Assembly: GCA_020137815.1 (NCBI GenBank)
Contig: WFME01000016.1
Coordinates: 1 to 38,220, forward strand
DNA length: 38,220 nucleotides
From: Hormiphora californensis
Taxonomy: Eukaryota > Ctenophora > Tentaculata > Cydippida > Pleurobrachiidae
Direction of reading: 5' to 3'
Shown here in pieces: positions 24,861 to 32,983 of the stretch. How positions within the stretch are numbered: the first letter of the stretch is position 1; each line of letters begins with the position of its first letter. The position numbers and the translations under genes are program-made. The notes under the pieces were generated by a model that did not search any database, had not been told where the DNA came from, and saw nothing but the letters and a program-made list of their open reading frames with translations.

Positions 24861-25600
24861 CTAAACTTGAAATTCACAAAGATTTAGAAGTGGCGCCCTC
24901 CTTTAGATTTTTACGGTACTTCCACTCAAAGGACCCTCCCTCACACTCAAAAGCGTAAAACCCCTTTTTGTGGCTGGGTGTATTTGGGCGGTTCCAACAA
25001 TTTCTCGCCCATATACCTTCCCAAAACCAAAGTTTTTGGTTTATGCAAATGTCAACGATTTTTAAAAAACCAAAAGAAAAACCCCAAAAGGTATAAATTT
25101 TTAGGGGGATGATATGGACAGTAAAATAAAAGCCTATAAAACAAAACAAGATAGTTCCTTATCCGGGTATTTTAAACCCGAGCCTCCATTCAGTCTGTTT
25201 TTGGCAAAAAATTCCCCCCTTTTTGGGGGATGACTAAACCCTTTGGGAAAAAGAGTTCTCCCCAAAAGATTTTTAACCCCCCAAAAGTTTGGGGGGGGCC
25301 CCCCCCGGGGTTTCTGAGTGGTGCATTTTTCCCCCCGATAATTGTACTTGTTAAAATCTCAATTGCCCCCAAAATTCTTATAGCTCTTTTGGAAACGAAC
25401 TTATAATGAGGGAAAATTTGCCGGATTTTTAGGATTTAATTTTACAAATTCACTTACTGGCCCCAGAATTTTCCCTTTTTGGGTTGCGTCCCGTCCCAAA
25501 AGCTCAACAGCTCTGGCAGGATTACCGTTCCACCCCTCGCTTGTCTGACTTGTGGGCATGCCCAGGGCGAGATTAACTAATGGTGCTTCCTCGGTCGGCT
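24861..25600 (-). CDS. Lectin domain 4 (rest of exon 10, exons 11-12), degraded sequence
   Basis: Exon 10 continues through PLVNLALGMPTSQTSEGW and PARAV, then loses frame near 25510. Exon 11 (about 25339-25178) is recognisable by a C-T-T start, a QTFGG stretch where WW is expected, GELFFPKGLVI and a 3' end close to the CCQNRLNGA coding sequence, swollen by extra bases in runs. Exon 12 (25016-24861) matches exon 6, with FECEGGS and an SLCEFQV-like end before GGTAAGT. Its 156 bp compares with 150 bp for exon 6. These exons occupy domain 2 positions, which completes a second copy of the two-domain unit. Residue-level claims here are unsafe. Confidence 0.65.
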
Positions 25601-28600
25601 CTCCAAAGACGTTCACCTCACACAGAGTCAAATAGTTGTAGTTCTGTTCAATTCTTATAGATCCTAAAAACGTGGTTTATAAAGGAGCATATATTCGATG
25701 CATTCGTGATTCGAGGTTTCGAGTGAGTAACGGAGCAATTTTATTTTCTGAAGGAGCAATTGCTGTTTAACTAACCAGCAACGGCTCCATTGCAGTCAGC
25801 TTGATACGTCTCCGGAGGTGTACTTAATGGAACCACAAAATTCGTCTCCTGCATACACCTATATTTTTGGGAGCTATTATTATGAGCCTAGAAATATATC
25901 AAAAATAGTTATAGTTGGTATTCTGAATAATGGTAGCTTAGTGGTTTATAGTTTGGTAGCTTAGTGGTTTATAGCTCCGAGCATGTCTCTCTGGAGGTCC
26001 CTGGTTCAATTCCCGGTCAAACCCAGTATTTTTCGATTTTCTTCCCTATTTAATTCTTGCTCTGAACTCATTATTCAGAATACTAATTAATCTCTCCTTA
26101 ACCGAGTTCTGCCCGTGTATGTGTGAGATTCCCCATTAAACTGTTGTACAGAGGGCGTGTGTGTGTGTTGATCACCAGAAGGAGATATCAAAATTACTTC
26201 CTTTAGTTATAGTTGGTCTATATAAATTCTGCTATAAAAGTGTTTGAGCCTTACCTGAGCGTTAGCCATTCTATTTTGACAGCAGTCAGTTCGTCCGTAG
26301 ATCACGACTCGGTTGATTTTTGAAACCTCATCCAATTCAACTTCCCACCAGTTGTTAGAAGTGCTTCCTGTACAGGAACAGGTGCTGCGGAAATCGATAG
26401 TTATGTATTAACTTATAATATTAAAGTATTAACATAAATAAAAATCCAAAGGCCGCCATTGTGCTTCAGATATCTTGGGTTCAGAAAAATTTGGTGACAC
26501 CTGGCGCGACCCTCCGCACACTGCGGGGGGGGGGTCGCGCCAGGTGTCTATGTCACCAACAGAAAAATATAGTTATACTAGCGCACCCATTGGGTGCGCC
26601 TCAAGTAAGGCCTTTTTGATAACCCACCCGGCAAAGCTTTGCCGGGTGGTTCTTTTCGCCCCTTTCAACGTTAATAACACGGTTGCCATGGCAACTGAAT
26701 TGGTAACTATGGCCTGGGGACTGGCATGTTAAAAGTCATTCGAATATATTAAGGGTCACCACACACCAAAGTTAAAATTAAAATTAAAATTTTGATTTTA
26801 AACCCGCACACACCAGCGGCCGTTAAAATTTCTCTCTCCATTCTAAAATTAACCGATCTCACGCACGATTTGGACGGTCGCGTTGGATGACAAATTTTAA
26901 CACCCGTCAAAATCGCGCGCAGATTGTTACTTTTAAAAAGGGGGAGAGAAATTTTAACGGCCGCTGGTGTGTGCGAGTTTAAAATCAAAATTTTAATTTT
27001 AATTTTAACTTTGGTGTTTGGTGACCCCATTATGTATTCATAATGCGGTGTTTCCCTGCCCCAGATGGGTGTAAAATTGATGACTAAGCTTCAAAACTGG
27101 ATTCCCGATGAATTTTGCACTCAAAGAGCATTTTTGCTGATACGAACGTTGTTGCTATGGCTCCAGGGTGTTTGCTATGGTATTTAAAGCAGTTGCTATG
27201 GTAACCAAGGCTATGGCTAGTACCCAGCATTATACTAGAGAGACCCTATAAGTGTGTGATTACCAGTGAGCAACATAACTATATACTTCAACTCTCTTAC
27301 TCAGTCAATGAAGTGACTGTATTTGTAAATGAAAATCGTAGTATGACTAAATGACTTGCACCGTCATGGTACGCGCTTTACGGGACCCAAAGGATTGTGC
27401 GGTGCAGAAGGTAGAAAGTGTATGGGGAGTATAGCGCGCCAAATGCGGGTTAATGCTGGTGAAGTGGCCAACCAAGTGTTAAAGTGTGAGCGAAGTTTAT
27501 GAAGGACACCAAAGATTAAAATAAATTGACTTTTGATCATAACTCTGCCATGTCGTCGCTAAAAGCTATCTTGGGGGGCTGTTGGAGAGGGCCGCGAGCC
27601 CGTTCTTAGAGCTCAAGAACTTAATCGGCGCAAGTGCGCGGCGTAGGAGGCGCATAGTGGTAAATTTTAAATTTAACGAAAATTAATTACTCCCCCATTT
27701 GCCGGGAGACTCGGGGAAAGTTTTGCCCGTAAATGGGTGCCGATAATCGGGGTCAAATACTGTTATTCTAATTCGGGGAAAGATTATCTCCCGGTAACGC
27801 GGGTTTCGGTAAGTCGGGGCCCGGTAATCGGGGTCCGACTGTAATTAATTAATTAATTAATTAAAAAAATTAAAATTAATTAATTAAATTTCTCTCTCCA
27901 TTCTAAAATTAACGATCTCACGCACGATTTTGACGGTCGCGTTGGATGACAAAATTTTAACACGCCGTCAAAATCGCGCGCGAGATTGTTACTTAAGTAA
28001 CAATCTCGCGCGGGATTTTGACGGCGTGTTAAAATTTTGATTTTAAACCCGCACACACCAGCGGCCTGTAAAATTTCTCCCCCCATTCAAATTTAGAAGG
28101 GGGGAGAGAAATTTTAACGGCCGCTGTGGTGCGGGTTTAAAATCAAAATTTTAATTTTAATTTTAACTTTGGTGTGTGGTGACAAACTTCCACTGGAAGT
28201 TCCAAAAGTGTGAATAATAGCTTTACAGCTTTGGGCACATAAAGTGTTTTAATGAAGCAGGAAGCGACCGAATATTCGGTTCGGTTCGGTTCGGTTCGGA
28301 AATTCGGTGTTTTTTGGGTGGTTCGGTTCGGTTCGGTTCGGTAGGAAATTTTGGCCGAACCACCGAATTTTTTGGTCAAAAAATGCCCAGAAATCGGGCT
28401 TTTTCATGCAAAATTTTTCAATATATTCACGAAAATTGTATGGATCAATGTCATTTCCCGTATTAACCCTATTTCGAATCGGTGGTGCTATGTGGAAATG
28501 ATTTCGCTACTTAGCGGGTTCGATATGGATTGATTTGATACCTGACTTCCCGTCGTATCGTGTCCTCATGAGAGAGGTCAACAATTCAGAACTTTTTTTT

Positions 28601-31468
28601 CAAAAAATTCATGAGAGCACCGATCAAGGTGTTAAGAATCATTCTCTGAAATTTTAAAAAAAGTTTGGAAATATTCAAAGTCAATTTTAGTGAAAATTTT
28701 CTATGTCAATTTTGCGTACGATCGTTTTTCGAATCGGTATTGCTAAGCGGGAGTGATTTGCTAATTATTGGGTCCGAGTGGATTATGCTATACGTGATCC
28801 CAATCAAATCTAATTAGAAGTTTAGGGGAAACGATTCATGTTTCAAATATCCGCTAATAGCGAGAGCACTGCCCGATAGCATCACCGATTCGCAACACGA
28901 TTCGTACGGCAAAATTGACATAGAATTTTTTTTTCCGAAATTGACTTTGAAATATTTTACAAATTTTTTTCACAAAATTAAATGTTTCTCTAAAAATTCA
29001 TGGAGAGCTGATCAAGGTATTGAGAATCATTACCTGAAATTTTGTGATTTTTTTTTGTGAAAATATTTTAAGTAAATTATGTATAACGAATCGTGTTTCT
29101 AATCGACAATGCTAAACGGGAGTGAGTGTTGGTAATTATGGGTCCGAGATATGTTGTGCTGATACGTGATCCCCATCTAATTAGGAAATTTAGAGAGACA
29201 CGATTCATGGTTCGTTTAAATCCTGCTAATTAGCAATACCATTCCCTATAGCATTGCCGATTCGAAACACGATTGTTACGCAAAAATTGACATAGAAATT
29301 ACGATAAAATTGACTTTGAAATTTTTTCACAAATTGACTTTGAAATTTTTTCAAACATTTTTTAACAAAATTTCAGAGAATGATTCTCAATACCTTGATC
29401 GGTGCTCTCCATGACTTTTTAGAGAAACATTTATATAGAAAAAGTTTTGTATGGTTCGGTTCGGTTCGGTTACCGAAATTCGGTTCGGTTCGGTTCGGTT
29501 CGGTAAAAAAGTTTTTCAAATTCGGTTCGGTGGAAAAAACCCGGTTCGGTCGTTTCCTGTAATGAAGGAGCAGTCTGTCGCTTAGATACCGCTGAACGAA
29601 CGACCATCACGCGACATCTCCAAATTATAATAGAGATTACTCACCCATTCGAGTAATCTCCATTTGAATTTCCATCTATTGCCCTTGAGGACACACCATT
29701 AAACCCAGTGGAACTCTGAGAGGTGGTGAGTGCCGGAGTAATCAGGTTTACCCCCGCGTTAATAGTATCAACACCTGAACAAAGGGTGGAGTTTTAAGGT
29801 CTACATAAAACAGGTCAAAGGTGGGTACATTTTTTTGATGAAAACATACGTTGCTTGCTAGTTGCTGTTTTAATGGGAGAAAACATTTTAATTTTGTTGC
29901 TATGACAACTTACCAAGAATCTCAACTTCACATAGAGTAAGGTAATTTCCGTTTAGTGAGACTTTAACAATCTCCCCAACGATTGGGAGCCACAGTCAAC
30001 AACGTACACGCTCTGTCCACTTACGTAGGAAACAGTTCCACATAGAGTTTCTCCGATAAAGACCTGAAAATGTATAATGTCTCGGCTAACGTGAAACACA
30101 GTTGTTGTTCTATGATTCAATTTTTGACCACTGTCCTGAAATTTCTAAACCACGCTTCACACTTTGTTCTATTGCAAGCATGCATGAGGAAGATTAAAGC
30201 AGAAAAAAATTTTAGAAATTTACCTGAGCTCCATTGATTCGGTTTTGACAGCAGTCTCGCCTGTTGTGTATAACAACTTTACTGACTGGCTTTTCATCCA
30301 AAAGATCCACCTGCCAGTGATTTTGTCCAGCATTAGCAGAATGAGTACAAGTTGTGGACCCCAATTCCATTGCTCCTTCCGTCGACGGCCCTGGTGGCAG
30401 CACCACTCCATCCAACGCTAGTTTGGGAGGTTGGGAGGCCTCTACCAGAAGCAAGGTTCACGAGTGGAATTTCGTCAGACGGTTCACCAAATACTTGTAC
30501 TTCGCAAAGAGTTAAGTAGTTGTAGTTTTGCTCAATCCTCAAGAAACCTAGATGCGGAAACGTAATTAATACTCATGCAATTTAATAAAGTAGTAATTCG
30601 TTTTATAAAGGAGTACCTATTAATTTTTATGAAGGAGCAATGAAAAAAAACTAACCAGCAACAGCTCCGTTGCATTCGACAGTGAAAACAGATTGTCCAG
30701 CGGTGTAAGTTACTGAATCACAAAATTCGTCTCCCGCATAGACCTGATAAATGGTTGAATCTTTGTACAATTGTATTTGGTTACGAAGTCACCCATATTA
30801 TTGAAATTATAATAGCTCCGTATACTGAGCTTGTGTGGAGGGGTAATTTCGTTGCCAAGTATACAGTATCGGCGGTGTACTGTATGTCGGCTATTATTTG
30901 TTAACTAACTAAAGAAAGTGATGATTACCAGTGCATTCGCCAGTCTATCATGACAGCATTCAGTTCGTCCGTAGATCACGACTCGGTTGATTTTTGAAAC
31001 CTCATCCAATTCAACTTCCCACCAGTTGTTAGAAGGGCTTCCTGTATAGGTACAGGAGCTGAAAAAAAATAGTTGAGTTGGGCAACCCCAAATTGACTAA
31101 GCGTTCGGCTAAGAATATTTTCTGTTCCATCGGATTTTCAAAATTTAACTTACTTTGCAAGGAAATAGTCTCCATCCGTATTGCCATCAATGGCCCTTGA
31201 TGCGACTCCAGCAAATGCTGTTGCACTCTGACTCACGGACAAATTAGGACTCAGAAGTTGTTGCTCTGAAACGAGATTAATTGCACATTACAGCTTTTAA
31301 CTCATAAGGGGCGTTCAGACTGATCAAACTTGATCATTTGATCAAGCTTGGAGAGTAAAAACTGGAACTACTAATACTTTATATCAAATCGAAAACCACC
31401 GAAACCGCGCTTATACCTGCAATGACGGCATATAAGCTCCCATAGAGAATCAGTAACGCCAGCACCAT
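24861..31468 (-). CDS. Tandem-domain F-type lectin (fucolectin) gene, 12 exons seen, partly broken
   Basis: This gene probably encodes a secreted fucose-binding lectin of innate recognition. I placed exons by GT-AG junctions and phase at 31468-31417, 31265-31154, 31058-30929, 30743-30656, 30547-30224, 30063-29914, 29774-29645, 26384-26255, 25858-25776, 25663-25458, about 25339-25178 and 25016-24861. After a signal peptide come four F-type lectin domains (F5/8 type C fold) with WW or HW, NRRDCC-like and LTLCEV motifs. Domains 1 and 3 use four exons each and domains 2 and 4 two, sharing boundary exons. Reading frames break in exons 5, 6, 9 and 10, and exons 11-12 are degraded by sequence quality. 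It could be a live gene with consensus errors or a young pseudogene. The final exon is uncertain: exon 12 ends with a TAG in one reading but also with a good splice donor. The family call is firm; intactness is not. Confidence 0.88.
25601..29774 (-). CDS. Lectin domain 3 (exons 7-9 and start of exon 10), interrupted by a 3.3-kb intron
   Basis: Exon 7 (29774-29645) gives TTSQSSTGFNGVSSRAIDG. After a 3260-bp intron full of mobile elements, exon 8 (26384-26255) gives CTGSTSNNWWEVELDEVSK and GRTDCCQNRMANAQ. Exon 9 (25858-25776) gives VYAGDEFCGSIKYTSG, and exon 10 gives IRIEQNYNYLTLCEVNVFG. Exon 9 is 83 bp where its partner exon 4 is 88; the missing five bases lie between the TSG and the following Cys and cause a frameshift and an in-frame TGA. 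As in domain 1, the binding His is absent (CSCT), while RTDCCQNR is intact. Confidence 0.82.
25920..26203 (+). mobile_element. tRNA-like SINE (284 bp) in lectin intron 8
   Basis: The 14-bp direct repeat TAGTTATAGTTGGT flanks the element at 25906-25919 and 26204-26217. Near its 5' end are a pol III box A-like TAGCTTAGTGG, present twice in a 23-bp tandem duplication, and a box B-like GGTTCAATTCC at 26004-26014. A GT run occurs near the 3' end. The tRNA-like part does not fold cleanly into a functional tRNA. A 15-bp inverted repeat, GTATTCTGAATAATG, brackets the tRNA-like part at 25918-25932 and 26069-26083. Confidence 0.75.
26491..26559. repeat. Short foldback, CACCTGGCGCGACC arms
   Basis: TTGGTGACA plus CCTGGCGCGACC on the left is answered by GGTCGCGCCAGG plus TGTCACCAA on the right, with a G-rich loop. 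A partial copy lies at 20866. Confidence 0.8.
26581..26599. repeat. Compact palindrome GCGCACCCA-T-TGGGTGCGC
   Basis: Nine-base arms flank one central base. It is 22 bp after the foldback at 26491-26559 and 25 bp before another palindrome. Confidence 0.85.
26624..26649. repeat. Perfect 26-bp palindrome centred on AAGCTT
   Basis: CCACCCGGCAAAG and its exact complement CTTTGCCGGGTGG meet without a loop. It is the third palindrome in 160 bp of lectin intron 7. Confidence 0.9.
26753..27027. mobile_element. Palindromic MITE, copy 1, with long terminal inverted repeats
   Basis: The left end GGGTCACCACACACCAAAG followed by AAATT-rich sequence and GCGGCCGTTAAAATTTCTC returns reverse-complemented at the right end, with arms of roughly 80-90 bp. 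The interior contains CGCGCGCAGATTGTTAC. There is no coding capacity. The target duplication is ambiguous (TTA is possible), so I do not name a superfamily. Confidence 0.8.
27040..27660. other. Intron 7 sequence without recognisable features
   Basis: It lies between two MITEs. GTTGCTATGG-type half sites recur at 27150-27215. No exon is recognised. Confidence 0.4.
27690..27841. mobile_element. Possible pogo/Tigger-like transposon terminus
   Basis: The right boundary, read on the minus strand, is TA then CAGTCGGACCCCGATTACC, resembling Tc1/mariner-pogo terminal repeats with a TA target. Further inside are degenerate internal copies of the CGGGG-type motif. The opposite end was not found, so this may be a solo or truncated end. 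Confidence 0.45.
27888..28183. mobile_element. Palindromic MITE, copy 2, rearranged at its left end
   Basis: This is the same family as the element at 26753. The right arm ends in the complement of GTCACCACACACCAAAG, but the left terminal arm is missing and the sequence begins at AAATTTCTCTCTCC beside an AATT-rich stretch. The centre contains a large near-perfect palindrome not present in copy 1. Confidence 0.75.
27951..28038. repeat. 44-bp-arm palindrome centred on CTTAAG
   Basis: The two arms meet at 27994/27995 and match base for base apart from one mismatch in the CGCGCGCGAG segment. The arms carry GCCGTCAAAATC and GATTGTTAC motifs. It sits inside MITE copy 2, and such a loop-free palindrome is unstable in cloning and prone to cruciform formation. 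Confidence 0.85.
28272..28342. repeat. TTCGG pentamer array near the left end of the hAT-like element
   Basis: Two short blocks of GGTTC/TTCGG repeats are separated by an AT-rich spacer. The same pentamer in the same orientation recurs at 29455-29550 near the other end, so it is a subterminal direct repeat and not part of the terminal inverted repeat. Confidence 0.85.
28605..29416. repeat. Nested inverted repeats filling the hAT-like element
   Basis: The sequence around 28610-28655 (GAGAGCACCGATCAAGG) returns reverse-complemented at 29368-29415 with few mismatches. The sequence at 28698-28742 (TTCTATGTCAATTTTGCGTA) returns reverse-complemented at 28880-28926 and again near 29250-29300. A further copy of the outer arm lies at 29000-29048. 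The body thus looks like two palindromic units in tandem. Confidence 0.8.
29455..29550. repeat. TTCGG pentamer array near the right end of the hAT-like element
   Basis: Three blocks of TTCGG repeats are broken by ACCGAAA and poly-A spacers. hAT transposases of other species bind short subterminal repeats; a similar role here is inference. Confidence 0.85.
29914..30484 (-). CDS. Lectin domain 2 (rest of exon 5, exon 6) with complete fucose motif
   Basis: This domain spans the rest of exon 5 (to 30224) and exon 6 (30063-29914). It starts at LVNLASG and RAVDGRSNG and continues through CTHSANAGQNHWQVDL, HNRRDCCQNRINGAQ, VFIGETLCGTVSY and NYLTLCEVEIL. It keeps the full HX26RXDX4R motif: the His of CTHS, then 26 residues, then R-R-D-CCQN-R. 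The frame shifts in exon 5 between RSNG and GSTTCTHS, at a GGAATTGGGG stretch about two bases short, and in exon 6 at a G run about one base short (near 29963). Without the breaks, exon phases agree with domain 1. The breaks may be consensus errors or real lesions. Confidence 0.85.
30485..31265 (-). CDS. Lectin domain 1 (exons 2-4 and start of exon 5)
   Basis: This F-type lectin domain reads without a frame break through 31265-31154, 31058-30929, 30743-30656 and the first 60 or so bases of 30547-30224, with junction phases 2, 0 and 1. Landmarks are NLSVSQSATAF, SRAIDGNTDGDY, CTYTGSPSNNWWEVEL, GRTECCHDRLANA, VYAGDEFC and LRIEQNYNYLTLCEVQVFG. In the family motif HX26RXDX4R the His is Tyr (CTYT) and the Asp is Glu (RTE), while both Arg positions keep their spacing. 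Fucose binding may therefore be weakened or altered. The conserved Cys pair is present. Confidence 0.88.
31417..31468 (-). CDS. Lectin exon 1: start codon and signal peptide
   Basis: The ATG at 31468 opens a hydrophobic leader, MVLALLILYGSLYAVIA, which ends at a GCAG|GTATAA donor in phase 1. Its length and composition are those of a secretory signal peptide, and the next exon joins in frame as E-Q-Q-L-L-S-P. The upstream TATA-like box at a suitable distance supports this start. A 151-bp intron follows. Confidence 0.85.
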
Positions 31469-31550
31469 AATGAGACCGTTATAACAAAAAACTGCTTAAA
31501 AGTCCTCTGGAGTTGAAGATTGATTGTGCACAATTGTGAGCTACTCGAGG

Positions 31551-31558
31551 CTTTTATC
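31551..31558 (-). promoter_or_regulatory. TATA-like box of the lectin gene
   Basis: On the minus strand GGGATAAAAG lies about 85 bp upstream of the ATG at 31468, so transcription could start near 31525 with a 5' UTR of some 55 bases. Position and sequence suit a TATA box; nothing else near the start resembles one. Confidence 0.5.
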
Positions 31559-31920
31559 CCTACCACCACACCGAATAAAGACAGCTTATACGCTGAGCTG
31601 GGGGACTAATAATTAATATAGTCATCATATCATGATAAATATTATATTAATATAATTCTAACATAGTGAATAATTCACTATGGTAGAATTTTTTCTAGGT
31701 TATTAGGAGGCAACATGAAAAACGTTTAATCAAAGCAGCTTGCTCCGCGGCGCCTGACCTGCGTTATGAGCATGGCACGAGTTGTAGGGATTCAATGAGG
31801 AGGCCGGTCAACACGGCAGGGGCTTTAACGATCGTTAGCTGCATTAACAGCTGCGTAGGGGCTATGGCACCTCCTTGACAACCCCCTTCTATTTGCACGT
31901 GTGGATACTACATACTCACC

Positions 31921-32795
31921 AAAGCTCTGGACCAGTCAACTAGCTGTGATACTTTTTTCAAGCGTCTAACCTCTAATACATCTGAGAAAGTGCACCTGAG
32001 ATTCATTAAGTGGGCGCTTGGTGTCCATAAAAAGCCACAATACTGCTTGCTACGGAGACTCGGGCGAGCTCCTACATTTATATCTGCGACAACCGTGGTC
32101 TCTTCTTTGACTCCGAGTAATGTCAAAAGAAGCAGATGGTTCAATCCTAGGCCTTGCTGGGGAAGAACAGAGGTCTCTGAATCTAAATTGGTACTCCTTC
32201 TGGGAAAACATCCGCAACAATTTCACTAAAATGACCTCGAGAGATTCATGATTAACACTGGGAGCCACTTGAGGGGGACCAGTCTAAACTGAGGCTATTA
32301 CAACTCTGTGAAGACAACGTACGGCTACGAGAATATCTTAACCTGAGACGTGCAAACAGATGTGAAATTAGCAAACTCCGGCTAAGTGCACACGACCTAA
32401 GGGTGGAGACTTCCAGATACTCAAACCACCAAACACCAAACTACTGCCGCTTCTGTTGTGATGGACAAGCAAAACAGCTGCTCGATCAATTGCCACTTGC
32501 GGAACCACTCATCGAAAATAAACAACATGTCCTAAATGAGTGCCCCACATACGAAGAAATGCGGCAAACTCTCCCAGACCACCTGCTCTCGGCCATCGCA
32601 TGCGGGGAAGCAGCAAATATTTACACCGAAAGGAATGGAATGCCTGAACAGGTTCCTCAAGCATCACATACATTACGGACAATTATATGGAACCATGACC
32701 ACTTTTTATTTGCAGTAACCATATGTCAACAATTCCTGGTTAGGGCGTGTGTGGGTCTCGATGCTCCCAGCGTCTGCCTGAGTAGAGACCAGTAG
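31921..32795 (+). pseudogene. C-terminal remnant of a non-LTR reverse-transcriptase polyprotein
   Basis: Three segments in three frames follow the same order as in non-LTR ORF2 ends. They are KVHLRFIKWALGVHKK with a following LGRAPTF (about 31921-32090), LNLNWYSFWENIRNNF (about 32150-32240) and, from about 32256, EYLNLRRANRCEISKLRLS leading to CRFC and a KQHVLNECPTYEEMR zinc-type motif, to a TAG at 32795. At least two frameshifts and a stop separate the parts. The catalytic reverse-transcriptase core is missing, so it cannot be active. Confidence 0.75.
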
Positions 32796-32975
32796 TGCTG
32801 CCGTGTGTGTGCCTCGTCGCAAATCAATCGGTTTCGCGGAGGGACAGGCACGCGGGAACATTGCTGATCTGGCAGTCGCTGGGCCCATCTGTGTTTTTCC
32901 CCCTACTGTGCAGGATGGCACAGCCATGATGTTTTGGCTCTTTTCTTGTTGGTTTTATTCTATTCTATTCTATTC
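31921..32975 (+). mobile_element. 5'-truncated non-LTR retrotransposon (1055 bp)
   Basis: The 8-bp direct repeat TACTCACC flanks the insertion (31913-31920 and 32976-32983). The 3' end is a short TATTC repeat (32955-32975), a tail type seen in several non-LTR families. The coding remnant begins in frame at the first inserted base, as expected for 5' truncation during target-primed reverse transcription. It landed in a locus of CACGTG-containing tandem repeats, whose left copy precedes it at about 31848-31920. Confidence 0.85.
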
Positions 32976-32983
32976 TACTCACC

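Larger units (their letters stand above)
28258..29559. mobile_element. Non-autonomous hAT-like DNA transposon (1302 bp) in lectin intron 7
   Basis: The element begins CAGGAAGCGACCG and ends CGGTCGTTTCCTG, giving 13-bp terminal inverted repeats with one mismatch. Both sides are flanked by the 8-bp direct repeat TAATGAAG (28250-28257 and 29560-29567). CAG-type termini plus an 8-bp target duplication are the hallmark of the hAT superfamily. No transposase frame is present. Inside each end are TTCGG pentamer arrays, and between them nested inverted repeats fill the body. Confidence 0.88.

Noticed and set aside
25955-26025. A functional tRNA gene
   Set aside because: Boxes A and B are present, but the acceptor and T stems do not pair well and the segment is inside an element with target duplications; a SINE explains it better.
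28272-29550. TTCGG arrays as a CRISPR or telomere-like array
   Set aside because: Perfect short pentamers without spacers, within the bounds of a DNA transposon in a eukaryotic intron.
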